This document shows positions 25,133 through 32,765 of a DNA stretch of 38,962 nucleotides, piece by piece. Both the position numbers and the translations under genes were made by a program. This DNA is from Paenibacillus whitsoniae (lineage in GTDB: Bacteria; Bacillota; Bacilli; Paenibacillales; NBRC-103111): positions 1-38,962 of the forward strand of contig NZ_RXHU01000086.1 of assembly GCF_003955665.1 (NCBI RefSeq), written 5' to 3'. Position 1 is the stretch's first letter. Every line of letters starts with the position of its first letter. The notes beneath the pieces were generated by a model. It did no database searches. It was given only the letters and a program-made list of their open reading frames with translations, and was not told where the DNA came from.

Positions 25133-26845
25133 ATGAAAAAAAGACCATGGAAGTCCCTTTTGACTACGCTCGTAGTAGGGACAATGATCGTGCAGGGCGG
25201 TACGGCGGTATGGGCGGCTGACGCCGCCTCCACCGCGACTACGGCATCGTCCGTGAACTACGGACTAACCAGCGACATTCGCGCCGCGGTGAAGAGCGTC
25301 TCCGCGACGCCAACCGCAACGGGCTCCCAGCTGGCCGTCACGGTACGCCTCTATAACGGCGGCGCGCAAGTGAACCGCGTGCCGGAGCATGAGCTGCGCG
25401 TGCAGACGACGAACGGTCTGACGTATACGCTTAAACCGAGCGCAGCGAACAAAGCGTCGCTGCAGCCGAAAGAAATCGGCGAGCTCGTCTACGTATCCAC
25501 GGTGGATACGAAGGAGATCGGCGCGATTTCGCAAGTATCCTTCGTAAACGTGGATTTGTACACGTATCCGAAGGTCGAAACGACGCTGCTTGCACTCGCG
25601 ACGCCATCGGTATGGTACGGCGGCACGGGCAGCACCGCACTGCAAGGCATTGACAACCTGGCGTGGGGCGACGCCTTCGCCATTCCTGGCGTGAACTCCG
25701 GTTTGACGTACAAGCCGACCGAGGCGACGATCCAGAACACGGCAACAGGTCGCGTTGCCCTGGTGACGCTGCTCGTGAGCAATCCGGGCGCAGGCCGCGA
25801 AACGGTGCCAACCTTCCGCGTGGACGGCTTGTCCGCGGATAAGAGCTTTGAAGGCAAGCGTACGGAAACGGCGCCGGTGACGTTGGAAGCGGGCGGCCAA
25901 GCTTACGTGCACTACGCGATTCAACTGGAGAACGGCGCGGACTTGACGAACCTGGTGGTTGCTTCGACAGACACCTACGTGGCGAAAGACAGCGGCCAGG
26001 CAGCCGTGATTGCGACCGGCAAGCTCGCTTTCCCTTGGCCGGCGGCGCAAGGCGGAGCCGTTGCGACAACCTACACGATCGGCCAGCCAATTCCGTTCGA
26101 CAGCTTGTCCAAAGTCGTAGATAAAACGACGCAAGTGTCCTTGATGGAGCTTCACCTGCACGAGAATCCGGGCGAAGGTTATCAAACGGCGGTGGCGAAG
26201 TTCAAGCTGACGAACACCAGCACTTCGCCGGTAACGACACCGACGTTCCAGACGCAACTGACGAATGCGCATGGTGTGACTTATACCGGCAGCCGCCAAG
26301 CGAACGTGACGGCAACGATGAACCCAGGCCTCAGCTATGTGGTGAGCTATTCCTTCATCGTGCCGCAGTCGGAAGAAGGCAAGAACTTCTCCCTGAAGCT
26401 GCTTGACGCGCAATCCGCAGCGCCTTATACAACAACCATTGCGGCGCTGCAAACAAGCCTGCAGGACGAAGAGAAAGACGGCGTGATCTCGCTCTATCCA
26501 TTTGACCTCAAGTTCAACGATGTGACAGTAGGCACGCAAACGACGGCGCAATTGATGTACACGTACAAATTCCGTCTGGACCTGGACATCAAGCAGCAGG
26601 AGAATGTCGTTGTCGACAACAACTTCTCCAAGCTTCGCTTTGAGATTGTTGACAATGCCGGACGTGTTGTAGGTTCAAAAGATGCAACCTTTACAGGCGT
26701 CAACAAGCTGATCTCCGGACAGCAGGTATTGGATGCATCCAACATTTCTTCCGAACAGTTCAGCTACCCGTTCACAGTCAATGTGTACGAAACGATCGAC
26801 ACACCGGAAGGTACGGCGAAACGCCTCGTGAAGGTCATCAAATAA
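25133..26845 (+). CDS. Exported protein with about four Ig-like domains, third gene of the RND operon
   Basis: A 570-residue exported protein with a signal peptide ending near VWA-ADA (about residue 28). The rest reads as four beta-sandwich units at about 45-160, 195-290, 335-430 and 445-570. Each has the pattern of a long strand pair, a turn such as NPGAGRETVPTF or NTSTSPVTTPTF, and an L-x-PG or L-x-AGGQ-YV turn before a final strand pair, resembling CARDB/DUF4352-type folds. No enzymatic motif, anchor or SLH domain is visible. ATG 25133 was chosen over ATG 25115 because AAGGAG at 25118-25123 serves only the later one. It ends at a strong bidirectional terminator. Being the last gene of the pump operon suggests it acts outside the membrane with the RND pump and adaptor, a role I infer only from position. 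Confidence 0.8.
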   Translation: MKKRPWKSLLTTLVVGTMIVQGGTAVWAADAASTATTASSVNYGLTSDIRAAVKSVSATPTATGSQLAVTVRLYNGGAQVNRVPEHELRVQTTNGLTYTLKPSAANKASLQPKEIGELVYVSTVDTKEIGAISQVSFVNVDLYTYPKVETTLLALATPSVWYGGTGSTALQGIDNLAWGDAFAIPGVNSGLTYKPTEATIQNTATGRVALVTLLVSNPGAGRETVPTFRVDGLSADKSFEGKRTETAPVTLEAGGQAYVHYAIQLENGADLTNLVVASTDTYVAKDSGQAAVIATGKLAFPWPAAQGGAVATTYTIGQPIPFDSLSKVVDKTTQVSLMELHLHENPGEGYQTAVAKFKLTNTSTSPVTTPTFQTQLTNAHGVTYTGSRQANVTATMNPGLSYVVSYSFIVPQSEEGKNFSLKLLDAQSAAPYTTTIAALQTSLQDEEKDGVISLYPFDLKFNDVTVGTQTTAQLMYTYKFRLDLDIKQQENVVVDNNFSKLRFEIVDNAGRVVGSKDATFTGVNKLISGQQVLDASNISSEQFSYPFTVNVYETIDTPEGTAKRLVKVIK

Positions 26846-26851
26846 AACCGC

Positions 26852-26897
26852 AAAAAGCTCCGAAACCACATGTGCGCTGTGGCTTCGGAGCTTTTTT
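26852..26897. terminator. Bidirectional terminator between the RND operon and the AraC gene
   Basis: AAAAAGCTCCGAA (26852-26864) pairs with TTCGGAGCTTTTT (26884-26896), with an inner CCACA/TGTGG pair. The T-run on the plus strand and A-run on the other side allow use by both convergent genes; the AraC stop codon lies at its edge (26897-26899). Confidence 0.9.
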
Positions 26898-27802
26898 CAT
26901 AGTTGAATGCGCGCCTTCGTCGACTTCGCATAATCGGAGGGGGGCATGCCGACCATCTTTTTAAAATCGCGTGAAAAATAGTGAATGCTGGTATACCCGA
27001 GCATTCCGGCAATTTCCGTCAAGTTGTAATGCTCCTCACGAATGTACGTCTTGGCTTGCTCGATCTTCAGCACTTTGAACGTCTCCATCACGCCCATGCC
27101 GCGTTGAGATTGAAAAAGCTCTTTCATCCGGCTTTTGCCGAGATGAAACGTCTGGCACAGCGTATCCAGCGTCAGCGTATCCGCGAGATGTGCCTGCAAA
27201 TACGCCACGATGCTCGCGACGATGTCGTGCTCGGCTTTTTCTTTTTGCAGCGAGGATTGCTTGAGCCGCACTTTGTCTTGCAACGCCGGCTGCCCAAGCC
27301 TGCGAATCAGCGTAATGAGCAGCAGCTCCAGCTGCAGCTTGATCATTTGCTCGGCGGCGAAAGGCGCCGCCGGATTGCGCTCCAGCATGTGTTCCGACGG
27401 GCTGTCGAATGGAGGCAGGAACGCCTGGAAGCCTTCCTGCACGATCAGCGAGAGCAGATTCCGCTCACGGTCACCGAGCGCCACGATTTTGCGGGCGAGC
27501 TGCATCATCGCCTGTGAATTCGAGCTGAACGCAATGACGATCAGATTCGGCGGTTTGTACGAGTGCTTCACATGCACAGTGTGGAATTCCTCCGGCTGAT
27601 GGACAATCAGCTGTCCTTGCTGCAGCACGTGCACCTGCTCGTCAGCGCGCACCTCGACCTCGCCTTTGTCGACGTAGAGGATTTCCCAAAAGTCGTGCTG
27701 TTCGCCTTCGAAGACGAAGCCTTTGGCGTATTCAAAATAATGAAAGGAGATTAACTCCCGAATCGCAATGGATTCTTCCAGCGTAAGACGTGGAAATTGC
27801 AT
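26897..27802 (-). CDS. AraC-family transcriptional regulator
   Basis: A 301-residue regulator. The N-terminal half (about 20-110) is a cupin-like effector-binding barrel (EILYVDKGEVEV, then QQGQLIVHQPEEFHTV). The C-terminal 100 residues carry the AraC/XylS double helix-turn-helix: SRMKELFQSQRGMGVMET for the first unit and LTEIAGMLGYTSIHYFSRDFKK for the second. The ribosome site GAGAGGA lies before ATG 27802. It is transcribed away from the sugar isomerase/Gfo-Idh operon; such divergent AraC genes usually control the neighbouring sugar-use genes. A palindrome and a cre-like site lie in the shared 155-base gap. The effector is unknown. Confidence 0.92.
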   Translation of the reverse strand: MQFPRLTLEESIAIRELISFHYFEYAKGFVFEGEQHDFWEILYVDKGEVEVRADEQVHVLQQGQLIVHQPEEFHTVHVKHSYKPPNLIVIAFSSNSQAMMQLARKIVALGDRERNLLSLIVQEGFQAFLPPFDSPSEHMLERNPAAPFAAEQMIKLQLELLLITLIRRLGQPALQDKVRLKQSSLQKEKAEHDIVASIVAYLQAHLADTLTLDTLCQTFHLGKSRMKELFQSQRGMGVMETFKVLKIEQAKTYIREEHYNLTEIAGMLGYTSIHYFSRDFKKMVGMPPSDYAKSTKARIQL

Positions 27803-27858
27803 GCCGTCTGTCCTCTCTGGGGCGCTTGGCTGCGCCCTGTGTCGTCCCTTTATTTTAC

Positions 27859-27872
27859 CATAAGCGCTTTCG
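27859..27872 (+). promoter_or_regulatory. cre-like site upstream of the isomerase operon
   Basis: CATAAGCGCTTTCG agrees with the catabolite-control consensus TGnAArCGnwwwCA at all but three positions, including the central AAGCG. CcpA control of sugar-use genes is common, but this match is imperfect. Confidence 0.35.
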
Positions 27873-27895
27873 CAAAGTGCAAATTATTCGGCTGA

Positions 27896-27909
27896 TTGGA
27901 TAAATCCAA
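27896..27909. promoter_or_regulatory. Perfect palindrome upstream of the isomerase promoter: candidate operator
   Basis: TTGGAT (27896-27901), two bases, ATCCAA (27904-27909) form a perfect inverted repeat. TATAAT at 27926-27931 is the likely -10 of the operon, with no good -35 at 17 bases, as expected for an activator-dependent promoter. The palindrome lies 16 bases upstream of this -10, where an activator could bind. Confidence 0.35.
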
Positions 27910-27957
27910 GGGGCCGGGTTCCTTTTATAATGAGGATATAGAACGGAGGAGATAGGG

Positions 27958-28800
27958 ATGAAAAAAGGGATTAACATTTGGTCCTTTCCAGGGATGCTGA
28001 AGGTTAACGAGTGTATCGATATTGCGAAGAAGGCCGGCTTTGACGGCATTGAGCTTGCCCTGAACGAAACCGGCGAATTAAGCCTCGAAAGCAGTGAAAA
28101 GGAAGTTGCCGCATACCGTCAGTACGCGGAGGACAAAGGTATTCAGCTCAGTTCGCTCGCGAGCGGATTGTACTGGTCGTATCCCCCGACGAGCAGCAAA
28201 ACGGAGACACGTCAGAAGGCTAAAGATATTGTGAAAAAGCAGCTTGAACATGCAGCTACACTGGGTGTGGATACGATTCTCGTTGTGCCTGGCGCGGTGG
28301 GCGTCGATTTTATTCCGGATTCCGAAGTGGTGCCGTACGATGAGGCTTATGACAATGCCTTGGAAGCGTTCACGGAGCTGGCTGCGGAAGCGGAAGCGCA
28401 TAAAGTGTCCATCGGGCTTGAAAATGTGTGGAACAAATTCCTGCTCTCGCCGCTGGAGATGAGAGATTTCATCGATAAAGTCGGCTCCCCGTATGTCGGC
28501 GCCTACTTCGATGTCGGCAACGTGGTGTTCTCCGGCTACCCTGAGCATTGGATCACGATTCTCAAGGATCGCATCAAAAAAGTGCATTTCAAAGACTACC
28601 GCCGCGCGGCTGGCGGATTGCATGGCTTCGTAGACCTCCTGGCCGGCGACGTGAACTATCCGGAAGTGATGAAGGCTTTGCAAGCGGTCGGCTATGACGA
28701 TTATGTGATTGCCGAAATGATACCGGGCTACACGCATCACGGCGAGCAGATCATCTACAATACATCAGGGGCGATGGACGCCATTCTAGGGAGGAAGTAA
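27958..28800 (+). CDS. Sugar phosphate isomerase/epimerase-like TIM-barrel protein
   Basis: A 280-residue protein of the xylose isomerase-like TIM-barrel fold (AP endonuclease 2 family), which includes hydroxypyruvate isomerase, tagatose 3-epimerase and inosose dehydratase or isomerase enzymes. The likely metal ligands are Glu155 (GLENVWN), Asp185 (YFDVGN), His210 (KKVHFKD) and Glu253 (IAEM). The family interconverts keto sugars or sugar phosphates. GGAGG precedes ATG 27958, and the dehydrogenase gene starts 3 bases after the stop. The pair resembles modules that oxidise and epimerise inositol or unusual sugars; the substrate is not determined. Confidence 0.88.
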   Translation: MKKGINIWSFPGMLKVNECIDIAKKAGFDGIELALNETGELSLESSEKEVAAYRQYAEDKGIQLSSLASGLYWSYPPTSSKTETRQKAKDIVKKQLEHAATLGVDTILVVPGAVGVDFIPDSEVVPYDEAYDNALEAFTELAAEAEAHKVSIGLENVWNKFLLSPLEMRDFIDKVGSPYVGAYFDVGNVVFSGYPEHWITILKDRIKKVHFKDYRRAAGGLHGFVDLLAGDVNYPEVMKALQAVGYDDYVIAEMIPGYTHHGEQIIYNTSGAMDAILGRK

Positions 28801-28803
28801 CAC

Positions 28804-29823
28804 ATGTTAAAAATCGGATTAATCGGCCTTGGTTTCATGGGCAGAACGCATCTTGAAAACTACGCGCGTCTGGAAGCGGAAGGCGTAGCGATTCAAGTCG
28901 TGGCGCTCTGCGATGTAGATCCTGAGAAGCTGGAAGGCAAAGCGCAGGCGGGCAATATCGATACAGGCGATTCCGGGCTTGATTTTAACCGTTATGCGAA
29001 ATATACAAGCGTTGCGGAGATGTTGGAAAAAGAGCAGCTCGACATGGTCGATATTACGCTGCCGACGTTCCTGCACAAGGAAATTTCCGTTCAATGTCTG
29101 AACGCTGGCGTCCATGTGCTGTGCGAGAAGCCGATGGCAGGCTCCGTGGAAGAGTGCGAGGCTATGATTGCCGCGGCGGAAGCGAACGGCAAGCAGCTGA
29201 TGATCGGCCAATGTCTGCGCTTCTGGCCGGCGTATGTATATCTGAAAGATGTGATTGAAAAAGGCACGTACGGCAAGGTGACGAGCGGCTTTTTCTACCG
29301 CGGCGGCGCGACGCCGACTTGGGGGCCTTGGCTGATCGACAAGTCGAAGTCCGGCGGCGCGTTGCTGGACATGCACGTGCACGACATCGACATGATCAAC
29401 TGGCTGTTTGACAAGCCGGAAGCGGTGTCGACGCTGGCGCGCAATGTCGTGCCGGGCAGCGGCTACGACATCGTGTCTACAAACTATTTGTACCCGGACG
29501 GCAAAGTCATCAATGCGCAAGCCGACTGGACGCTGGAAGGCGACTACGGGTTCGACATGCAGTTCCGCGTCAACTTCGAGAAGGGCAACCTGATCTTTAA
29601 CGCGGACGGCCTCAAAGTGAACGAAAATGCTGGCAGCGGCTTCAAACCGGACATTTCACCGGAGATGGGCTACTATCTTGAACTTAAATATTTCGTAGAG
29701 ACGCTGATTGCAGGCGGAACGGTCACAACGGCAACGCCGGCCTCCACGCAGGCGACAATTGAAATCGTCGTGGCAGAGATGGCCTCGGCCGACCAAAAAG
29801 GCGCATGGGTCAGCTTAAACTAA
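28804..29823 (+). CDS. Gfo/Idh/MocA-family NAD(P)-dependent oxidoreductase
   Basis: A 339-residue dehydrogenase. The N-terminal Rossmann fold has GLGFMG (residues 8-13). The family signature CEKPMAG places the cofactor-side Lys109, and DMHVHDIDMINW near residue 190 is the conserved acid/His region of the substrate site. Members oxidise or reduce hydroxyl groups of sugars and inositols. GGAGG at 28791-28795 is inside the end of the isomerase gene, so the two are translated together. It ends at a strong terminator (29842-29880). The particular substrate cannot be read from the sequence. Confidence 0.9.
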   Translation: MLKIGLIGLGFMGRTHLENYARLEAEGVAIQVVALCDVDPEKLEGKAQAGNIDTGDSGLDFNRYAKYTSVAEMLEKEQLDMVDITLPTFLHKEISVQCLNAGVHVLCEKPMAGSVEECEAMIAAAEANGKQLMIGQCLRFWPAYVYLKDVIEKGTYGKVTSGFFYRGGATPTWGPWLIDKSKSGGALLDMHVHDIDMINWLFDKPEAVSTLARNVVPGSGYDIVSTNYLYPDGKVINAQADWTLEGDYGFDMQFRVNFEKGNLIFNADGLKVNENAGSGFKPDISPEMGYYLELKYFVETLIAGGTVTTATPASTQATIEIVVAEMASADQKGAWVSLN

Positions 29824-29841
29824 ACGGAAGTTGCGAGGAGG

Positions 29842-29880
29842 AAACTCTTAGATTATCCGAACGATAATCTGAGAGTTTTT
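29842..29880 (+). terminator. Rho-independent terminator after the Gfo/Idh/MocA gene
   Basis: A 16-bp stem (29842-29857 with 29863-29878, one T-G wobble) around a CGAAC loop is followed by a T-run (29876-29880). Confidence 0.88.
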
Positions 29881-29908
29881 CCGTTTTTATGAAGTTGAAG
29901 TAAATGCA

Positions 29909-29938
29909 TTGACTGCAATCGCTTTCGTACCGTAAACT
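29909..29938 (+). promoter_or_regulatory. Sigma-A promoter of the MATE gene with a cre-like site in its spacer
   Basis: TTGACT (29909-29914) and TAAACT (29933-29938) are 18 bases apart. Between them, TGCAATCGCTTTCG (29914-29927) matches the cre pattern TGnAArCGnwwwCA at all but two fixed positions, where bound CcpA would block RNA polymerase. The core CGCTTTCG is shared with the site at 27859. Confidence 0.5.
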
Positions 29939-29972
29939 GATGTCATTTGCAACTTAGAGGTGATTTCAAGCG

Positions 29973-31340
29973 ATGGAAGCACAAGCATCATGGAAAAAAA
30001 TGAACTTATTCGCCGTCACGTGGCCGCTTCTGATCGATTCCGTCCTGCGGATGATGCTCGGAACAGCCGACGTCTTCATGCTGAGCCGCATCTCCGATGA
30101 AGTCACGGGAGCCGTCGGACTAGCGAATGAAATTATCGTCTTTTGTATTCTGTTATTCGGCTTTGTCGGGATCGGCACCTCCGTATCCGTTGCGCAGTAT
30201 TTGGGCGCGGGGAAAAAGGCGGAAGCCAGCAAAATTTCGGCGTTAGCGATTTCAATAAACGGGATTTTTGGACTAGTGATCTCCGTCCTGCTTGTCGTGC
30301 TATCCGAGCCGCTCATGCGCCTCATTCACCTGGCGCCGGAGCAGATTGAGATCGCCAAAGGCTACCTGCTGCTCGTCAGCTCGTTCATCTGGGTGGAGGC
30401 GTTGTCCAGCGCAATTGCGTCGATTCTGCGTTCCAACGGGCACACCCGCGATGTGATGTTCGTGACGCTCGGCATCAACATCATTCACGTGATGGGGAAC
30501 GTGCTGCTCATTTTCGGGATGTTCGGCTTCCCTGAAATGGGTGTGATGGGGGCCGCGGTCTCGACGGTGGTCAGCCGGTTTATCGGTCTGCTCATTCTTA
30601 TTCTGCTCCTGTACCGCAAAATTTCGGTGCCGATTCAGTGGCGCGATTATGTGCGCTTCGACCGGAAAATCGTCAACCTCATTCTCGGCATCGGCCTGCC
30701 GGCCGCCGGGGAGCAAATATCGTGGCAGACACAGTATCTCGTCATTTTCGGCTTCATCAATATCATTGGCCCGACGGCGCTTAGCGCGCATGTGTATGTG
30801 ATGAACATTTCGAACTACTTCATGGCGCTCGGGATGGCGATCGGGCTTGGCACGGAAATTATCGTCGGCCATATGGTCGGCGCCCGCGCTTTCAATGAGG
30901 CGTATCATAAGCTGATTCGAAGTTTGAAAATCAGTTTCATGCTCGCGTTCGTTGTTGTGGGGATCACTGCGCTCTTCCGCAAGGAGCTGCTAGGTTTGTT
31001 TACCTCCAACCCGGATATTATCTCGCTGGGTTCGAGTATCCTGCTGCTCTCTATTCTACTGGAGCCGGGGCGTACGTTTAACCTGGTTGTCATCAACTCG
31101 CTGCGCGCCGCGGGTGATGCCAGATTTCCGGTTATGATGGGGGCTGTCTCGATGTGGGGCATCTCTGTACCGCTCGCTTACTATCTCGGCATTCATGAGG
31201 AAATGGGGCTGCTCGGTGTGTGGATCGCTTTTGCCGCGGACGAGTGGACACGAGGCGTGCTGATGTATTGGCGCTGGAGAAGCCGCGTCTGGCAATCCAA
31301 GGCGCTTGTCAAACCGTCGGGCGAGGTCTTGGCGGGATAA
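29973..31340 (+). CDS. MATE-family efflux transporter
   Basis: A 455-residue integral membrane protein with about 12 predicted helices, the length and layout of MATE pumps (PF01554 twice). The early stretch WPLLIDSVLRMMLGTADVFML and the second-half copy beginning GIGLPAAGEQISWQTQYLV are the expected symmetrical halves. Such pumps export cationic drugs or metabolites against sodium or protons. AGAGGTGAT precedes ATG 29973. It has its own promoter and terminator and is probably a separate unit from the isomerase operon, though both promoters carry cre-like sites. The substrate is unknown. Confidence 0.9.
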   Translation: MEAQASWKKMNLFAVTWPLLIDSVLRMMLGTADVFMLSRISDEVTGAVGLANEIIVFCILLFGFVGIGTSVSVAQYLGAGKKAEASKISALAISINGIFGLVISVLLVVLSEPLMRLIHLAPEQIEIAKGYLLLVSSFIWVEALSSAIASILRSNGHTRDVMFVTLGINIIHVMGNVLLIFGMFGFPEMGVMGAAVSTVVSRFIGLLILILLLYRKISVPIQWRDYVRFDRKIVNLILGIGLPAAGEQISWQTQYLVIFGFINIIGPTALSAHVYVMNISNYFMALGMAIGLGTEIIVGHMVGARAFNEAYHKLIRSLKISFMLAFVVVGITALFRKELLGLFTSNPDIISLGSSILLLSILLEPGRTFNLVVINSLRAAGDARFPVMMGAVSMWGISVPLAYYLGIHEEMGLLGVWIAFAADEWTRGVLMYWRWRSRVWQSKALVKPSGEVLAG

Positions 31341-31345
31341 TCATA

Positions 31346-31387
31346 AAAGAAGCGCAAGTCTTTGTGACCAAAGACTTGCGCTTCTTT
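31346..31387 (+). terminator. Rho-independent terminator after the MATE gene
   Basis: A perfect 19-bp stem (31346-31364 with 31369-31387) around a TGAC loop. The T-run is short (TTT), but the stem is long and exact. Confidence 0.8.
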
Positions 31388-31491
31388 GTGTGAAGAGGCG
31401 GGAATGAGTGGTGTGGCGGCTGGTGGTAATTCTATTATATGACGTCTCTTATTAAAAGATTGGATGTTTAAAGAGTAGAGTTAAAAACGCG

Positions 31492-32253
31492 CTATTGCCC
31501 ATCCGTATAGATGTGGATGGCGTCCCGCAAAAATTCCGCTGCGCCCGGCTGCTTGGCGTCGTAGTACGCCTTGAAACGCTCGTCGTCGACGTACATTTGG
31601 GCGAGTCCTCTGTGTGCTTCCGGCGAATACTGGTCCCAGTAGAAGCAAAGCCATTGCTTATGCAGCCCCGCGGCTTTTTGCGCGAGCTCGCTGCCGGGAT
31701 CGCCGGTTTGATAGGCATGAGCGAGCGTCGTCAGCACCTCTTCCGTCAGGTGCGTGATTTCCTCATGCTGCTGCTGCGTCATATTTTTAACCTTCTGATT
31801 CGAGCGGTTTACCGCGTCTTCCCCGTATTTCTCACGGACTTCCTTGCCGTATCTCGACTCGTTATCATCGATCAGCTTTTGCTTAAAGCCTTCGAATTTT
31901 TGTTTATCGGACATGACCATTCTCCCTTCTGCTGCGGCAATCGTTCGATCCACATTCGTAATGAGGAGATCGAGCTGCCTGCGCTTGTCAAGTAGGAGTT
32001 CGCGATGGCTCTTGAGCGCATCGGCGGGGCTGAAATCGGGCTGGGCTAGAATCGCTTTAATCTCTTCCAGACCGACGCCAAGCTCGCGATAAAATAAAAT
32101 CTGCTGCAGCCTGTCGACCTCCGCTTGCCCGTAGATGCGATACCCCGATGAATTGATTCTCGCCGGCTTGAGAAGCTCAATCTCATCGTAGTACCGCAGG
32201 GTGCGCGTGGAGACGCCCGCCAATTTCCCCAGATGCTGTACGGTGTATTCCAT
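31492..32253 (-). CDS. MerR-family regulator with a TipAS drug-recognition domain
   Basis: A 253-residue regulator. Residues 1-70 form the MerR winged helix (VQHLGKLAGVSTRTLRYYDEIELLKP), a helical dimerisation segment follows to about 115, and residues 130-253 match the TipAS domain (GDPGSELAQKAAGLHKQWLCFYW, then YVDDERFKAYYD). TipA-like proteins bind thiopeptide or other antibiotics and activate their own promoters. ATG 32253 was chosen over the GTG 9 bases upstream because AGGAGGTGA overlaps the latter. The upstream region has a 19-bp-spaced promoter with an inverted repeat, typical of MerR-type control. No pump gene is immediately beside it on the same strand; the MATE gene is convergent. 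Confidence 0.9.
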   Translation of the reverse strand: MEYTVQHLGKLAGVSTRTLRYYDEIELLKPARINSSGYRIYGQAEVDRLQQILFYRELGVGLEEIKAILAQPDFSPADALKSHRELLLDKRRQLDLLITNVDRTIAAAEGRMVMSDKQKFEGFKQKLIDDNESRYGKEVREKYGEDAVNRSNQKVKNMTQQQHEEITHLTEEVLTTLAHAYQTGDPGSELAQKAAGLHKQWLCFYWDQYSPEAHRGLAQMYVDDERFKAYYDAKQPGAAEFLRDAIHIYTDGQ

Positions 32254-32276
32254 CCTCGTCACCTCCTGACTTCTTT

Positions 32277-32308
32277 ACTGTAAAGGTTGACGCAGCGGCA
32301 ATGTCAAC
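32277..32308 (-). promoter_or_regulatory. MerR-type promoter and operator of the TipA-like gene
   Basis: On the minus strand TTGACA (32307-32302) and TACAGT (32282-32277) are 19 bases apart, the long spacing that MerR regulators correct by twisting DNA. GTTGAC (32308-32303) and GTCAAC (32291-32286) form a perfect inverted repeat within it. Autoregulation is likely. Confidence 0.65.
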
Positions 32309-32373
32309 ACCCGATATTTTATTTTTGCCAGGGGATAGTATCACTTGGGATTTGGAAAATTATACGAATCGGA

Positions 32374-32667
32374 TCAGTCCAGCTCCGCGTACAGCTGACC
32401 ATTGATCTCCAGCACCGGATAAGCTTGCAGCCGCGCGCTCGGCACATTGTGACAGCGCCCGGAATGGAGCTCGAACGTCCAACCGTGCAGTGGACAGACG
32501 AGTTCGTCATCTTCGATTTCGACCGTAAATCCCGCATGCGGACACCGAGCGGACAGCAGCGTATACTGATCTTCTTCCTGGATCAGAAAGTAAACCTTGC
32601 CGCCAACTTTTACTTCGGTCGGACTTGCTGTAAACTGGTCTCGGGGACCAAGCAGGATGTTTGCCAT
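32374..32667 (-). CDS. Small Rieske-type 2Fe-2S protein
   Basis: A 97-residue ferredoxin-like Rieske protein. CPH (Cys42, His44) and CPLH (Cys58, His61), 13 residues apart, are the two-Cys two-His cluster ligands. The flanking GWTFELHSGRC fits the NirD/BphF-like Rieske ferredoxins. It may pass electrons to an oxygenase or reductase, but no such gene is adjacent. AAGGAG lies before ATG 32667. It is divergent from the PLP-enzyme gene with a 98-base gap in which I see no convincing pair of promoters; TATAAT on the minus strand near 32704-32709 may be its -10. Confidence 0.92.
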   Translation of the reverse strand: MANILLGPRDQFTASPTEVKVGGKVYFLIQEEDQYTLLSARCPHAGFTVEIEDDELVCPLHGWTFELHSGRCHNVPSARLQAYPVLEINGQLYAELD

Positions 32668-32765
32668 GGGTAAATCTCCTTTTATTTGCAGGTATACCTC
32701 TAATTATAAACGAAACTTGAGCAAAGTTCTTGCTAATTTGAAATCAGACAAGGAGTCCGAACAGC

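Noticed and set aside
25265..26551. 428-codon open frame on the minus strand opposite the exported Ig-domain protein
   Set aside because: It lies wholly inside a well-supported gene, is rich in Arg/His/Cys with no domain, and arises from the GC-rich codon pattern of the real gene.
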